Shown: positions 1 through 7,758 of the stretch, one piece after another
How positions within the stretch are numbered: position 1 is the stretch's first letter
Layout: each line of letters starts with the position of its first letter
Program-made: the position numbers and the translations under genes
The notes under the pieces: model-generated
What the model saw: the letters and a program-made list of their open reading frames with translations, nothing else
The model's database searches: none
Told to the model about the DNA's origin: nothing
NCBI GenBank assembly: GCA_020635205.1
Contig: JACKAE010000004.1
Span: forward strand, 496,001 to 560,000
Reading direction: 5' to 3'
Length of the DNA stretch: 64,000 nucleotides
From: Ignavibacteria bacterium
GTDB taxonomy: Bacteria > Bacteroidota > Ignavibacteria > OLB7

Positions 1-449
1 ACAACGCCTCTGATAATACTATTTGAAAGCCCTTCCCGTTCGAGGAACCGTTCGTCCAAAGCAATCATTGCGGCAAGGTGCGCGCCAGCTGAATGTCCGG
101 CAACGAAGAGAGCCTCGGGATTTCCCCCATACCTTCCGATATTGCGATAGACCCAGGCAGTTGCAGCCGCACAGTCTTCAGCATTCGTCGGATATTTAAC
201 CTCAGGTGTCAGCCGATAGTTTGCGGCGACTGCCACAATACCTCGCACTGCGAACGCTCGACCAAGATGTTCGAACAGCCTCTTATCTCCACTCCGCCAG
301 CCACCACCGTAGAACCACATGGTCACAGGCAATCCGTGAGCGTTCGGTGGTGCATATATGTCAAGTGTCAACCGCTCCTCACCCTCTAATCCAAATGGAA
401 TGTTCTTGGCAATGGCTACATCTTGTTTGAACAGTTCGAGAAAAGTCAT
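1..449 (-). CDS. Alpha/beta-hydrolase esterase (partial, runs off the left edge)
   Basis: Reading the minus strand from the ATG at 447-449 gives 149 codons with no stop before the window edge, so the C-terminal half is missing. The protein has the hormone-sensitive-lipase/BD-FAE esterase layout. An oxyanion-hole segment WFYGGGWRSGD takes the place of the usual HGGG motif, an ANYRLTPE strand follows, and the nucleophile elbow is AGHSAGAHLAA with the catalytic serine. The acid and histidine of the triad lie outside the window. Family members hydrolyse short-chain esters or act as arylformamidases. No signal peptide is visible, so it is probably cytoplasmic. Neither substrate nor gene name can be given. 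Confidence 0.85.
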   Translation of the reverse strand, partial: MTFLELFKQDVAIAKNIPFGLEGEERLTLDIYAPPNAHGLPVTMWFYGGGWRSGDKRLFEHLGRAFAVRGIVAVAANYRLTPEVKYPTNAEDCAAATAWVYRNIGRYGGNPEALFVAGHSAGAHLAAMIALDERFLEREGLSNSIIRGV

Positions 450-601
450 GCTAAAAAAAAGTTGAGTTTGCTCTGTAACGCCAATTTCAATCGAAGGTTA
501 TTCCACTCGGCGTCACCGGTAACGCCACGATGATGTTGAACGTTCCATGTCATCCAACAATTCAAAAGTATTTACTTGATAACAAAGAAAAGCCAATAAC
601 A

Positions 602-1063
602 ATGAAACGATTTTCGATAATGATAGCAGCCGTTGCCATGATTGCTTTCGTCGGCTGCGAGGATCTCCCTTTTGATCCGTTTGGCGGCGGTGGAACCGGT
701 GGTGGTGGTGGAAATGGCGGAGGTGGTGGCAGGGACACCATTTGGATTGATGATTCCACTTGGGTTGACGACCACGGGAGAGATTCGAACTGGGTAGACG
801 ATCATGGTAGAGATTCCAATTGGGTGGACGATCATGGTGGCCGTGGTGATGATTGCGATTCGATTTTGATTGATCCGTTTGGTGATGACAATGGTGGTGA
901 TAGAGGAGGACGTGGTGGACGTGGCCGTGGTGGTGACAATCATGGTGGCCGTGGTGGTGACGATAATGGAGGAGATGACAATGGTGATGATGGCGGCGAC
1001 GACAATGGTGGGAATGGAGACAGCCTGTTAATTACACGAATTCCGACCATCGGAAGAGGATGA
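602..1063 (+). CDS. Asp/Gly-rich repetitive lipoprotein
   Basis: The ATG at 602 is preferred over an earlier in-frame ATG at 530 because it begins a clean lipoprotein signal: MKRFS, a hydrophobic stretch, then FVGC with Cys at about residue 19. The mature 135 residues are low complexity. Gly runs come first, then three near-identical WVDDHGRDSN-type repeats, then Gly/Asp/Arg-rich sequence such as GGRGGDDNGG. The high Asp content could bind calcium or other cations, but no canonical motif is present. The family is not recognised. It is probably exported and anchored to a membrane. The gene ends just before a long inverted repeat shared with the convergent pseudouridine-synthase gene. Confidence 0.6.
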   Translation: MKRFSIMIAAVAMIAFVGCEDLPFDPFGGGGTGGGGGNGGGGGRDTIWIDDSTWVDDHGRDSNWVDDHGRDSNWVDDHGGRGDDCDSILIDPFGDDNGGDRGGRGGRGRGGDNHGGRGGDDNGGDDNGDDGGDDNGGNGDSLLITRIPTIGRG

Positions 1064-1082
1064 GACCGTAGTAACCCGTATC

Positions 1083-1134
1083 AGAACGCGATCCGCTTCC
1101 TGTGATGACGTTGAAGTTGGGCGGATCGCGTTCT
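1083..1134. terminator. 14-bp perfect inverted repeat between convergent genes
   Basis: AGAACGCGATCCGC at 1083-1096 is perfectly complementary to GCGGATCGCGTTCT at 1121-1134, with a 24-nt loop. It lies between two convergent genes and overlaps the stop codon of the pseudouridine-synthase gene. Neither side has a long T tract, so action as a bidirectional terminator or 3'-end stabiliser is inferred from position. Confidence 0.55.
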
Positions 1135-1912
1135 ATTCGGGAATCTTTGCGTAGGGAAGTTTCAGTCGTTGTCGCAGATCACGTACTTCCGATCGGTTCA
1201 GCTCCCTCCACTCACCACGCCGAATTCCTGTCACAACCAATCCTCCATAACTCAAGCGGTGCAATTTTTTCACCTCGTAATTGAATGCCTTAAATATCCG
1301 CCTCACCTCTCGGTTTTTTCCTTCCTTCAAAATGATGACCACATTGCGCCGATCCTCTTCGAGAAACAGTTGGCATGGTTGCGATGATTCTCCCATTCCA
1401 ATGTCTACTCCCTCAGTAATCCGTCGCGCATCCTCCACCTCAATCGGTCGATCCAGTTGGACACGGTATTCTCGCTCAACTTCGTATCGTGGGTGGGTCA
1501 TCCGATAGGCAAGCTCTCCATCATTGGTCAACAAGAGGACTCCCGTTGTGGCACGATCAAGTCGCCCAACTGGATAGAGTCGCTCAGGAACATCTACCAA
1601 CTCCACTACGGTTCGCCTTCCCTTCTCATCTTGGGTTGTCGTGATGGTATCTTTTGGCTTGTTCAACAAGATGTAGCAGAGGCGCTCTTTACGTTGAATT
1701 GGCTTTCCATCAACGGTCACGCGGTCAGCTGGGACAACTCGCGTGCCAAGCTCGCGCACGATATTTCCGTTGACCTTTACGCGGCCAGCGGCAATCATCT
1801 CGTCGGCTCCCCTACGCGAGGTAACTCCAGCATCTGCCAGAACTTTGTTTAGCCGTATCCCACTCTTCGCAGTTTCAGTTTGACGGTTCTTTCCCGTAGT
1901 TTGAGTTTTCAT
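1133..1912 (-). CDS. Pseudouridine synthase, RsuA/RluB family
   Basis: This 259-aa protein isomerises uridine to pseudouridine in rRNA. An N-terminal S4 RNA-binding domain (about residues 18-65, RLNKVLADAGVTSRRGADEM) precedes the catalytic domain. That domain carries the signature VGRLDRATTGVLLLTNDG, whose Asp is the catalytic residue, and a C-terminal EGKNREVRRIF segment typical of the RluB/RsuA/RluE/RluF branch. The start at 1912 (MKTQTTGKN) is chosen because the reading frame upstream does not resemble the family. A role in 23S rRNA (RluB-like) is more likely than 16S because of the overall length and motif, but this is an inference. It is transcribed divergently from folP. Confidence 0.9.
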   Translation of the reverse strand: MKTQTTGKNRQTETAKSGIRLNKVLADAGVTSRRGADEMIAAGRVKVNGNIVRELGTRVVPADRVTVDGKPIQRKERLCYILLNKPKDTITTTQDEKGRRTVVELVDVPERLYPVGRLDRATTGVLLLTNDGELAYRMTHPRYEVEREYRVQLDRPIEVEDARRITEGVDIGMGESSQPCQLFLEEDRRNVVIILKEGKNREVRRIFKAFNYEVKKLHRLSYGGLVVTGIRRGEWRELNRSEVRDLRQRLKLPYAKIPE

Positions 1913-2059
1913 GGAGGAGAATCTACGTCGATTGTTTGGGATGAGGGGAAACGTATCGTAGCAAGAGGATGCTCGGAACGCGAACCACCGCTGAGCGTAT
2001 TCATAGGCGATCCTTGCAAGGAAGAAGTAAAGGAAGCCCGCACACTTAGTCTGACATGA

Positions 2060-3022
2060 ATGAGCAACCAGCAACACCATATAATAGTGCCCGGAGCAGC
2101 CCCCACGCAGACGATATCAGAATCGTGGAAGTGGGTTGCTTCGCTCGCGGAAAAAGATGGGAGAGACATCACTCCTCCACTTATCATGGGCATTCTGAAT
2201 ACCACTCCCGACAGTTTCTTCGATAGTGGAAACTTTGATAGTGTAGAGCAAGGAATTGAGCGTGGATTAGAGCTTCTAAGCGAAGGGGCCGACATTCTGG
2301 ACGTTGGGGGTGAGTCGACACGACCGCCGGGAAAGGACTATGGGACTGGGTCGCCAGCGGTTGCAGCCGATGAAGAGATTGCCCGGGTTATACCAGTTAT
2401 TGAGGGTATTATCGCCGCTGCCCCCAACTCAGTTATCTCCATCGATACGGTGAAGCCAGAAGTTGCATCCGCTGCAATATCGGCAGGGGCAACTATCATA
2501 AACGACGTAAGTGCTGGCGAATTCGACGAGCAGATTTGGGAGGTTGCTGCCGAGGCAGATATTCCCTACATCCTAATGCACGGCCACAACCCAGCGAAGA
2601 GAGTTCCAGTCGATCAAATTATCTATTCCGACGTTGTGGAAGATGTTTCGACCTACCTCGGCAAACGCATTGAGAAGGCAGCCTCACGAGGAGTTCGAAA
2701 AATCATTGCCGACCCTGGCATCGGCTTTGCAAAGGGGGCTAAAGATTCTGGACATATTTTGCGAGAGCTTGGAATGTTTCGCCGTCTGGGTCTCCCATTA
2801 TTGGTTGGGGCTTCGCGTAAATCATTTATTGGTCGAATGCTTGGGGGAGTTCCACCATCCGATCGTCTGTACGGAACAATTGCTGCTCAAGCAGTGGCTG
2901 CCCTGAACGGTGCGGCTATCATCCGCCTGCACGACGTTCGCCCTGCTGTCGATTTCTTTAAGATTTTTGCAGCTCTTCAGAAGAGTCCCCTTCCGTTTAC
3001 AGAGGGTTTCCGGGAAGGATAA
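2060..3022 (+). CDS. folP: Dihydropteroate synthase
   Basis: This folate-synthesis enzyme condenses 6-hydroxymethyl-7,8-dihydropterin pyrophosphate with p-aminobenzoate. The TIM-barrel motifs are clear: IMGILNTTPDSFFDSG at strand 1, ADILDVGGESTRPPG in loop 2, an ISIDTVKPEVA segment, IINDVSAGE, DPGIGFAKG and LLVGASRKSFIG. At 320 aa it is somewhat longer than the usual 270-285 aa because of an N-terminal extension of about 35 residues before PLIMGIL. It is the first gene of a plus-strand run and is followed after about 60 bp by a small membrane-protein gene. Confidence 0.95.
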   Translation: MSNQQHHIIVPGAAPTQTISESWKWVASLAEKDGRDITPPLIMGILNTTPDSFFDSGNFDSVEQGIERGLELLSEGADILDVGGESTRPPGKDYGTGSPAVAADEEIARVIPVIEGIIAAAPNSVISIDTVKPEVASAAISAGATIINDVSAGEFDEQIWEVAAEADIPYILMHGHNPAKRVPVDQIIYSDVVEDVSTYLGKRIEKAASRGVRKIIADPGIGFAKGAKDSGHILRELGMFRRLGLPLLVGASRKSFIGRMLGGVPPSDRLYGTIAAQAVAALNGAAIIRLHDVRPAVDFFKIFAALQKSPLPFTEGFREG

Positions 3023-3081
3023 GAATAGGATAGTATCTTGGGGACTCAACAAACATTCGACACGTAACAAGGAAATTTTCT

Positions 3082-3423
3082 ATGCGCTCTGTTGCCCTTT
3101 ATCAGATGCTTTTGGGTATCCTCCTCTTAGTTGTCAGTTTCCTCGGATTATCCGAAGAAGGAAGTACAGTTTTGATGGTTGGTGGCATTGTCATCGGACT
3201 CGACCTGATCTTTCTTGGTCTTCGGATGCAAAAAGGATGGCGTCCTTCACTAACAATGTCACTCATCGTTGGACTCATAATGGCTGGGTACTTTGGTAAA
3301 GTATGGCTAATTGACGGAGGAGAATTCTTTCCAGCAATTTTGATGACAATTCTCAGCATCCTCTCGATCATTCTGGTTACCATTATTATGGTTCAGCCGA
3401 AAGAGAGGAAGCGGGACTTCTAA
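3082..3423 (+). CDS. Small four-helix membrane protein (TMEM14-like?)
   Basis: This 113-aa protein has about four hydrophobic segments (residues 6-22, 29-46, 58-72 and 83-104) and a basic C-terminus (KERKRDF). The pattern of a Gly-rich second helix and a late GKVWL...FFPAILMTILSIL segment recalls the bacterial TMEM14/UPF0136 family. The resemblance is weak, so the function is left open. It is an inner-membrane protein by composition. It sits between folP and the DUF971 gene with 19 bp to the latter, suggesting co-transcription. Confidence 0.6.
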   Translation: MRSVALYQMLLGILLLVVSFLGLSEEGSTVLMVGGIVIGLDLIFLGLRMQKGWRPSLTMSLIVGLIMAGYFGKVWLIDGGEFFPAILMTILSILSIILVTIIMVQPKERKRDF

Positions 3424-3442
3424 GAATTCTAACACGTAGACA

Positions 3443-3742
3443 ATGCACCCAAGCGACATATCAATTTCAGGTGGAGGAAGCGAACTGATTATTCGGTGGA
3501 GCGATCACTCAGTCTCAACAATTCCCGGACATCTTCTCAGGAAGGCCTGTAGCTGTTCGGAGTGTCGTTCGCGCAACAGATCGGAGAGCCTCTCCCTCTC
3601 GATGCTCAGTAGCAGCGCTCACGAGATTCGCGAAATCGACCTGCTTAGCAGCAGCAAACTCTACGTGATATGGAACGATGGTCACGATAGAAGTATCTAC
3701 ACATTCACAACTCTGCGGGAAGAATTCCCACCACAATCGTAG
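3443..3742 (+). CDS. DUF971 family protein
   Basis: This 99-aa protein has the compact DUF971 fold, which is also the N-terminal domain of gamma-butyrobetaine hydroxylases. The matching sequence is ELIIRWSDHSVSTIPGHLLR followed by the cysteine cluster KACSCSECRSRN, which in the family ligates zinc or contacts an Fe-S partner. Stand-alone members often occur near Fe-S assembly or Mrp genes, but none is seen here. It is followed closely by alr. The function is unknown; the domain assignment rests on the WxDxxxxxxxxxxLRxxCxCxxC spacing. Confidence 0.8.
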   Translation: MHPSDISISGGGSELIIRWSDHSVSTIPGHLLRKACSCSECRSRNRSESLSLSMLSSSAHEIREIDLLSSSKLYVIWNDGHDRSIYTFTTLREEFPPQS

Positions 3743-3770
3743 GCAGAGTACAGAGAACCGCTAACGCCGA

Positions 3771-4946
3771 ATGACTCGACCGACACAGGGACGCATTTCA
3801 ACGAACGCACTTCGCCACAACCTTAGGCTGATTCGAAGCAGGTTGAGAAAAGAGACTCGCGTAATGGGTGTAGTGAAAGCTAACTGTTACGGGCACGAGG
3901 CTTCAATCTGTCTCCCAATTCTTTGTGATGCTGGAATAGATATTTTTGGAGTGGCAACAATCGGCGAAGCAGAAACTCTCAGGCAACTTGGTCTCGACCG
4001 CCGTATTGTTCTTCTGACAACACCGTTCTTCAGCGAACGCTCTGCATTCGTTACCCTCGACATCGAGCCGTTGATTTCAGATATCGAAACTGCTCAGTGG
4101 CTGTCGGCCACTGCCGAAGCAGCCGGCAAAGTACTTCGGGCACATATCTACATTGATACCGGCATGACCCGGAACGGAGCAAAGCCTGAAGATGCAGCTC
4201 ACCTCACTGAGAAGGTAGCATCCCTCCCGGGACTTCACATTCAAGGTCTCTCATCCCACTTCGCGACAAGTGAATCGTTAGATCGAAGTTTTGCCTTACG
4301 GCAAAGCGCAACCTTTGACCAAGTCTACCGTGAATTGTGCGGAACCGGATGGACTTTCGAAGATGTTCACATCGCTAACAGCGGGGGGATTCTTAACTTT
4401 CCAGAAGCTCACTACACGCTTGTTCGCCCCGGACTCAGCTTGTACGGATACCACCCACTTGAAGAGCTTCAGGCAACATCTGGTCTTGAGCCAGTAATGT
4501 CAGTAAAGACGGCTGTTTCCAGTCTCTCCAAGGTTCCGGCTAAAACTTCAATAAGTTATGGCAGGAGATATTTCACAGAGCACGATAGTGTTATTGCTAC
4601 GCTCCCGATAGGATATGGTGATGGAATCATGCGACTGTTAACCGGGAAGCTCGACGTCCTAATCGCTGGGAAACCTTTTCCAGTGGTCGGCACAATTTGT
4701 ATGGACGAAGTGATGGTGAACCTTGGCTCTAATGATTCAGGAACAAAAGTTGGCGAAGAAGTGATACTGATTGGCAGATCGGGTGAAATGCAAATTACGG
4801 CGTGGGATATTGCCTCCCGTATTGGAACTATCCCCTACGAGATTACGACAGCTATTGCTAATCGCCTGCCACGTGTAATCGCAGAAGGAAGTGAGGAAGG
4901 GGTCGAGACTGAATTGAACCACGCTCAACAAGGAACGATAGAATGA
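3771..4946 (+). CDS. alr: Alanine racemase
   Basis: This PLP enzyme makes D-alanine for peptidoglycan. The 391 aa include the PLP-lysine motif GVVKANCYGHE near residue 35 (the family usually has VVKANAYGHG), the ISYGRRYFTEHDS segment, IGYGDGIMR with the region of the second catalytic residue, and a CMDEVMVNLG motif late in the protein. The barrel and the C-terminal beta-domain are both complete, and the length is normal. The stop codon overlaps the next gene by 4 bp (ATGA), which implies translational coupling to the sugar-nucleotide gene that also feeds envelope synthesis. Confidence 0.95.
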   Translation: MTRPTQGRISTNALRHNLRLIRSRLRKETRVMGVVKANCYGHEASICLPILCDAGIDIFGVATIGEAETLRQLGLDRRIVLLTTPFFSERSAFVTLDIEPLISDIETAQWLSATAEAAGKVLRAHIYIDTGMTRNGAKPEDAAHLTEKVASLPGLHIQGLSSHFATSESLDRSFALRQSATFDQVYRELCGTGWTFEDVHIANSGGILNFPEAHYTLVRPGLSLYGYHPLEELQATSGLEPVMSVKTAVSSLSKVPAKTSISYGRRYFTEHDSVIATLPIGYGDGIMRLLTGKLDVLIAGKPFPVVGTICMDEVMVNLGSNDSGTKVGEEVILIGRSGEMQITAWDIASRIGTIPYEITTAIANRLPRVIAEGSEEGVETELNHAQQGTIE

Positions 4947-6037
4947 ACAACGCATCAATTTACGCGATCATTATGGCTGGTGGTGTGGGGACACGCCTCT
5001 GGCCACGAAGCCGTGAAGCCTCTCCGAAGCAACTACTCCACATCATGGGTGAGGGAACCATGATACAGAACACGGTTGCCCGCTTGCAACCACTGATTCC
5101 TCCCGAGCAGATGATGATTGTAACGAACGCATCGCAGATTGATGGGTTTCGTGAGCAGATTCCGGCAATACCAGAAGAGAACCTAATAGCCGAACCGTTC
5201 GGAAGGAACACGGCTCCCTGCATTGGGCTTGCTGCAACAACGTTGTTGCAGCGTGATCCGAACGCAGTGATGGTTGTGCTGCCTGCCGATCACTGGATTG
5301 AGAATGTTCGCGAGTTCCAAAACCGTATTCGACTCGCCTGCGAGATAGCCGAAGAGAAACGTGGACTTGTAACCCTCGGAATCACACCAACTCGACCGGA
5401 GACTGGTTACGGCTACATCCAGTGGAGTGAGAGAAAGACAGGTGTTGAAGAATACTTCGACAAGAGCGTCCGGGTTGTCAGGACCTTTGCCGAGAAACCT
5501 GACCTGCCGACCGCCCACCGCTTTTTGCAGAGTGGTGATTTCCTCTGGAATAGCGGAATGTTTATCTGGCGTGCTGATGTCATCCTGGAAAATTTCCAAC
5601 AACACCTTCCCGATCTCCACGAACAGATTTGTACGATCTCTGACGCACAAGGCCAGACAAACTACTCGGCAGTACTCGAGAAGACATATAAACAGATGAC
5701 CCCTATCTCTATCGACTACGGTGTGATGGAGAAGGCAAAGAATGTCTACGTCCTCGAATGTGAGTTTGGGTGGAGCGATGTTGGTAGTTGGGATGAGACC
5801 TTCCGTCTATCACGTAAGGACTCCGAGGGGAACGCACTGATGGGAGATGTTGTCACGATCAACACAAACGACTGTTTCATTAGAAGCGACGGACGGATGA
5901 TTGCCGCCATCGGCATGGAGAACGTTATTATCATCGATACTCCAGATGCGCTACTGGTCTGCAAAGGTGGGGAATCACAACAAGTGCAGAAAGTCGTGGA
6001 CTACTTACGGAGGAAGAAGATTTCGAATCTCTTGTAA
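4943..6037 (+). CDS. manC: Mannose-1-phosphate guanylyltransferase
   Basis: This enzyme transfers GMP to mannose-1-phosphate to give GDP-mannose for surface polysaccharides. The nucleotide-binding signature is AGGVGTRLWPRSREASPKQL at residues 12-31, followed by EPFGRNTAPCIGLAA, VLPADHWI, ETGYGYIQ, WNSGMFIWRAD and the late SIDYGVMEKA and GWSDVGSW motifs. At 364 aa it has only the transferase domain and lacks the phosphomannose-isomerase half found in bifunctional ManC/AlgA. It overlaps alr by 4 bp. Directly after its stop codon lies a run of 15-bp tandem repeats that forms a long inverted repeat with downstream sequence. Confidence 0.92.
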   Translation: MNNASIYAIIMAGGVGTRLWPRSREASPKQLLHIMGEGTMIQNTVARLQPLIPPEQMMIVTNASQIDGFREQIPAIPEENLIAEPFGRNTAPCIGLAATTLLQRDPNAVMVVLPADHWIENVREFQNRIRLACEIAEEKRGLVTLGITPTRPETGYGYIQWSERKTGVEEYFDKSVRVVRTFAEKPDLPTAHRFLQSGDFLWNSGMFIWRADVILENFQQHLPDLHEQICTISDAQGQTNYSAVLEKTYKQMTPISIDYGVMEKAKNVYVLECEFGWSDVGSWDETFRLSRKDSEGNALMGDVVTINTNDCFIRSDGRMIAAIGMENVIIIDTPDALLVCKGGESQQVQKVVDYLRRKKISNLL

Positions 6038-6127
6038 GTGTATGAGTCGAGAGTGTGTGAGTCCAGAGTGTATGAGTCGAGAGTGTATGAGTCGAGAGTG
6101 TATGAGTCGAGAGTGTATGAGTCGAAG
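6038..6127. repeat. Six tandem 15-bp units (GTGTATGAGTCGAGA)
   Basis: Six consecutive 15-bp units begin on the base after the manC stop codon. Four are identical, the second has two changes (GTGTGTGAGTCCAGA) and the sixth ends in AAG. There are no spacers between units, so this is not a CRISPR array. The same core (GAGTGTATGAGT) recurs inside a coding gene near 46.6 kb. Confidence 0.9.
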
Positions 6128-6155
6128 AGTCAAGGTTCGTCTTGACTCCCGACTC
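6119..6155. terminator. Strong hairpin inside a larger inverted repeat between manC and tadA
   Basis: GAGTCGAAGAGTCAAG at 6119-6134 pairs with CTTGACTCCCGACTC at 6141-6155 across the loop GTTCGT, with only small imperfections. The outer arms extend further: GACTC/CGACTC sequence up to about 6186 is complementary to the tandem repeats. It sits between convergent manC and tadA, so a bidirectional terminator is the likely role. Confidence 0.6.
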
Positions 6156-6191
6156 TTCGACTCCCGACTCCTCGACTCTCGACTCCTAATT

Positions 6192-6647
6192 CTACCTTCC
6201 CCTCTTAGCTGCGAAGAATCTGCTCAATACTGCGGCGCACTCATGATCGAGAACTCCCCCATGCGTTTCTACTTGATGGTTTAGTCGACGGTCGGTAGTG
6301 ATTGCGTAGAGAGTTTCGGCTGCGCCGGCCTTCTCATCGTAAGCACCAAAAAAAAGTCCAGCTAAGCGAGCGAGGACAATTGCACCGGCACACATTGGGC
6401 ATGGCTCGAGGGTCACGTAGAGTGTAGAGCCATCCAATCGCTCCCGTGCCAAGTGGCGGCAAGCATCACGAATTGCGATGATTTCCGCATGTTGAGTCGG
6501 TTCTCCGGCAGCAACTGTTCGATTTCTCCCCCTTCCAATCACCTCTCCATCACGTACAACAATAGCTCCAACAGGAACCTCATTTTCACCGAATGCCTCT
6601 TCAGCTAACTGAAGTGCTTTGCGCATATAGTGTTGGTGGATACTCAT
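6192..6647 (-). CDS. tadA: tRNA-specific adenosine deaminase
   Basis: This zinc-dependent deaminase converts A34 to inosine in the tRNA-Arg(ACG) anticodon. The 151 aa carry the cytidine-deaminase-like motifs: the HAEIIAIRDA box with catalytic Glu, and LEPCPMCAGAIVLAR with the zinc-binding cysteines, followed by FGAYDEKAGA. The N-terminus MSIHQHYMRKALQLAEEAF is typical of the family, so the start at 6647 is kept. It is convergent with manC. It shares the fold of the RibD deaminase domain, but its length and the absence of a reductase domain distinguish it. Confidence 0.93.
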   Translation of the reverse strand: MSIHQHYMRKALQLAEEAFGENEVPVGAIVVRDGEVIGRGRNRTVAAGEPTQHAEIIAIRDACRHLARERLDGSTLYVTLEPCPMCAGAIVLARLAGLFFGAYDEKAGAAETLYAITTDRRLNHQVETHGGVLDHECAAVLSRFFAAKRGR

Positions 6648-6961
6648 TTACCGGTGAAATTACAACCATCATCATTATATTCGAGCTATAGTCAGTATAG
6701 TTAGGTTAAGCGAGGTTCCACTTCGATACTCTCGATTGACTTATGGAGAGGAGGGAAACAAGAGTTCTTAGCGTTAGAGAACATCACTGTGAACCTGTAA
6801 TTGCACCACAAGTAAGTGCAGACACATTGTTCAACAAGGAGAAAAGGTTGTCAATACTTTGCGGTTACCAGTAGATAAAAACTGAGCAGATACCAGATAA
6901 CACCGCAGAGCTAACTGTTCCGGGAACTACACACCCCAATCATATAACAGGAGGAACTGCT
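6648..6961. other. 314-bp intergenic region upstream of the small-paralogue pair
   Basis: No convincing gene is present on either strand. It separates divergent tadA and the 6962 gene and must hold promoters for both, but no confident -35/-10 pair was found. Its last part carries a clear Shine-Dalgarno sequence, AGGAGG at 6949-6954, seven bases before the ATG at 6962. Such a strong site is uncommon in this window. Confidence 0.6.
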
Positions 6962-7309
6962 ATGTTCACACAAGAACAACATGCGAAGTTGAATGCAATC
7001 GCAACGCAGGAGGAGTTAATTCCAGTGCGTCTGCGAGATCACAGCCTACCACTGATTGCCGAAATACTGGAGAATGGCCGCAGCCAACGCTTCTTCAGTT
7101 CCGAACCATTGAAAGATGTTCCCGGAGTCGACCACAAAGAGTTGGTAAACGCCGTTCGTGAATTGCGTTGGGAAGGATTTGTAGATATTGAAAAAGATGA
7201 CATCGACGACGATGGTATCCTCGACGATATTCATGAGACCGGCTGGACAACGAACGACAGTGGTATTGAATTCCTTCGTCGTCTAAAGCAAGCGGCTGGA
7301 TTTTCCTGA
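6962..7309 (+). CDS. Small protein of unknown function (paralogue 1 of a tandem pair)
   Basis: This 115-aa protein is preceded by a strong AGGAGG site, so it is probably well expressed. The family is not recognised. It resembles the next gene product in length and layout: an N-terminal KLNAIATQEELIPVRL helix, a middle HKELVNAVRELRWEGFVDIE segment that could be a winged-helix core, an acidic loop DIDDDGILDDIHE, and a C-terminal FLRRLKQAAGFS helix. A small winged-helix DNA- or partner-binding protein is a reasonable guess from the helix-helix-strand pattern and nothing more. There is no signal peptide or membrane segment. Confidence 0.65.
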   Translation: MFTQEQHAKLNAIATQEELIPVRLRDHSLPLIAEILENGRSQRFFSSEPLKDVPGVDHKELVNAVRELRWEGFVDIEKDDIDDDGILDDIHETGWTTNDSGIEFLRRLKQAAGFS

Positions 7310-7327
7310 GTAGAGTAACGTGTACGT

Positions 7328-7678
7328 ATGGCAATTCGATCTCTTGAAATAGAAAAACTGAAGGCTATTGCTGACCGAGTTGACGTACTCCCCACTGCAC
7401 TGCAACCTCTCGGCGTTGTCCTAACCTTTGATGTGTTATACAATGCAGAGGTGTTTACCAGAGACTCCGATGAACGAGGAGGCAATTGGGGGATACACTT
7501 CAACTACCGTGAACGTCGGCAAGCTCACGTTAAACTACACATGCACGGATACCTTGCCATTGAAGAACGCTACTTCCGTAATACTCAAGGTAAAAGCCAG
7601 GTACAGCACGTTTACCTGATCACAATGGATGGCTTCAATTTGCTCACCAAATTGAAGCAGATGGCTGGGATCGAGTAG
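7328..7678 (+). CDS. Small protein of unknown function (paralogue 2 of a tandem pair)
   Basis: This 116-aa protein lies 18 bp after its putative paralogue. It shares the N-terminal pattern (KLKAIADRVDVLPTAL versus KLNAIATQEELIPVRL) and the C-terminal pattern (LLTKLKQMAGIE versus FLRRLKQAAGFS). The middle parts have diverged: this copy has HVKLHMHGYLAIEERYFRN, compatible with the recognition helix and wing of a winged-helix domain, and lacks the acidic loop. No family is recognised. The tandem arrangement suggests duplication followed by specialisation, or a heterodimer. Confidence 0.65.
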   Translation: MAIRSLEIEKLKAIADRVDVLPTALQPLGVVLTFDVLYNAEVFTRDSDERGGNWGIHFNYRERRQAHVKLHMHGYLAIEERYFRNTQGKSQVQHVYLITMDGFNLLTKLKQMAGIE

Positions 7679-7758
7679 GCGATGCTCGTTGTGTGGCATT
7701 TCACCACTGACTATCAATACGCGCAGTGGAATTTCTATTTGACTCTCTGCAACCAACC

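Noticed and set aside
6038..6127. CRISPR-like regular repeats after manC.
   Set aside because: Units are 15 bp, directly joined, without spacers, and no cas genes are near.
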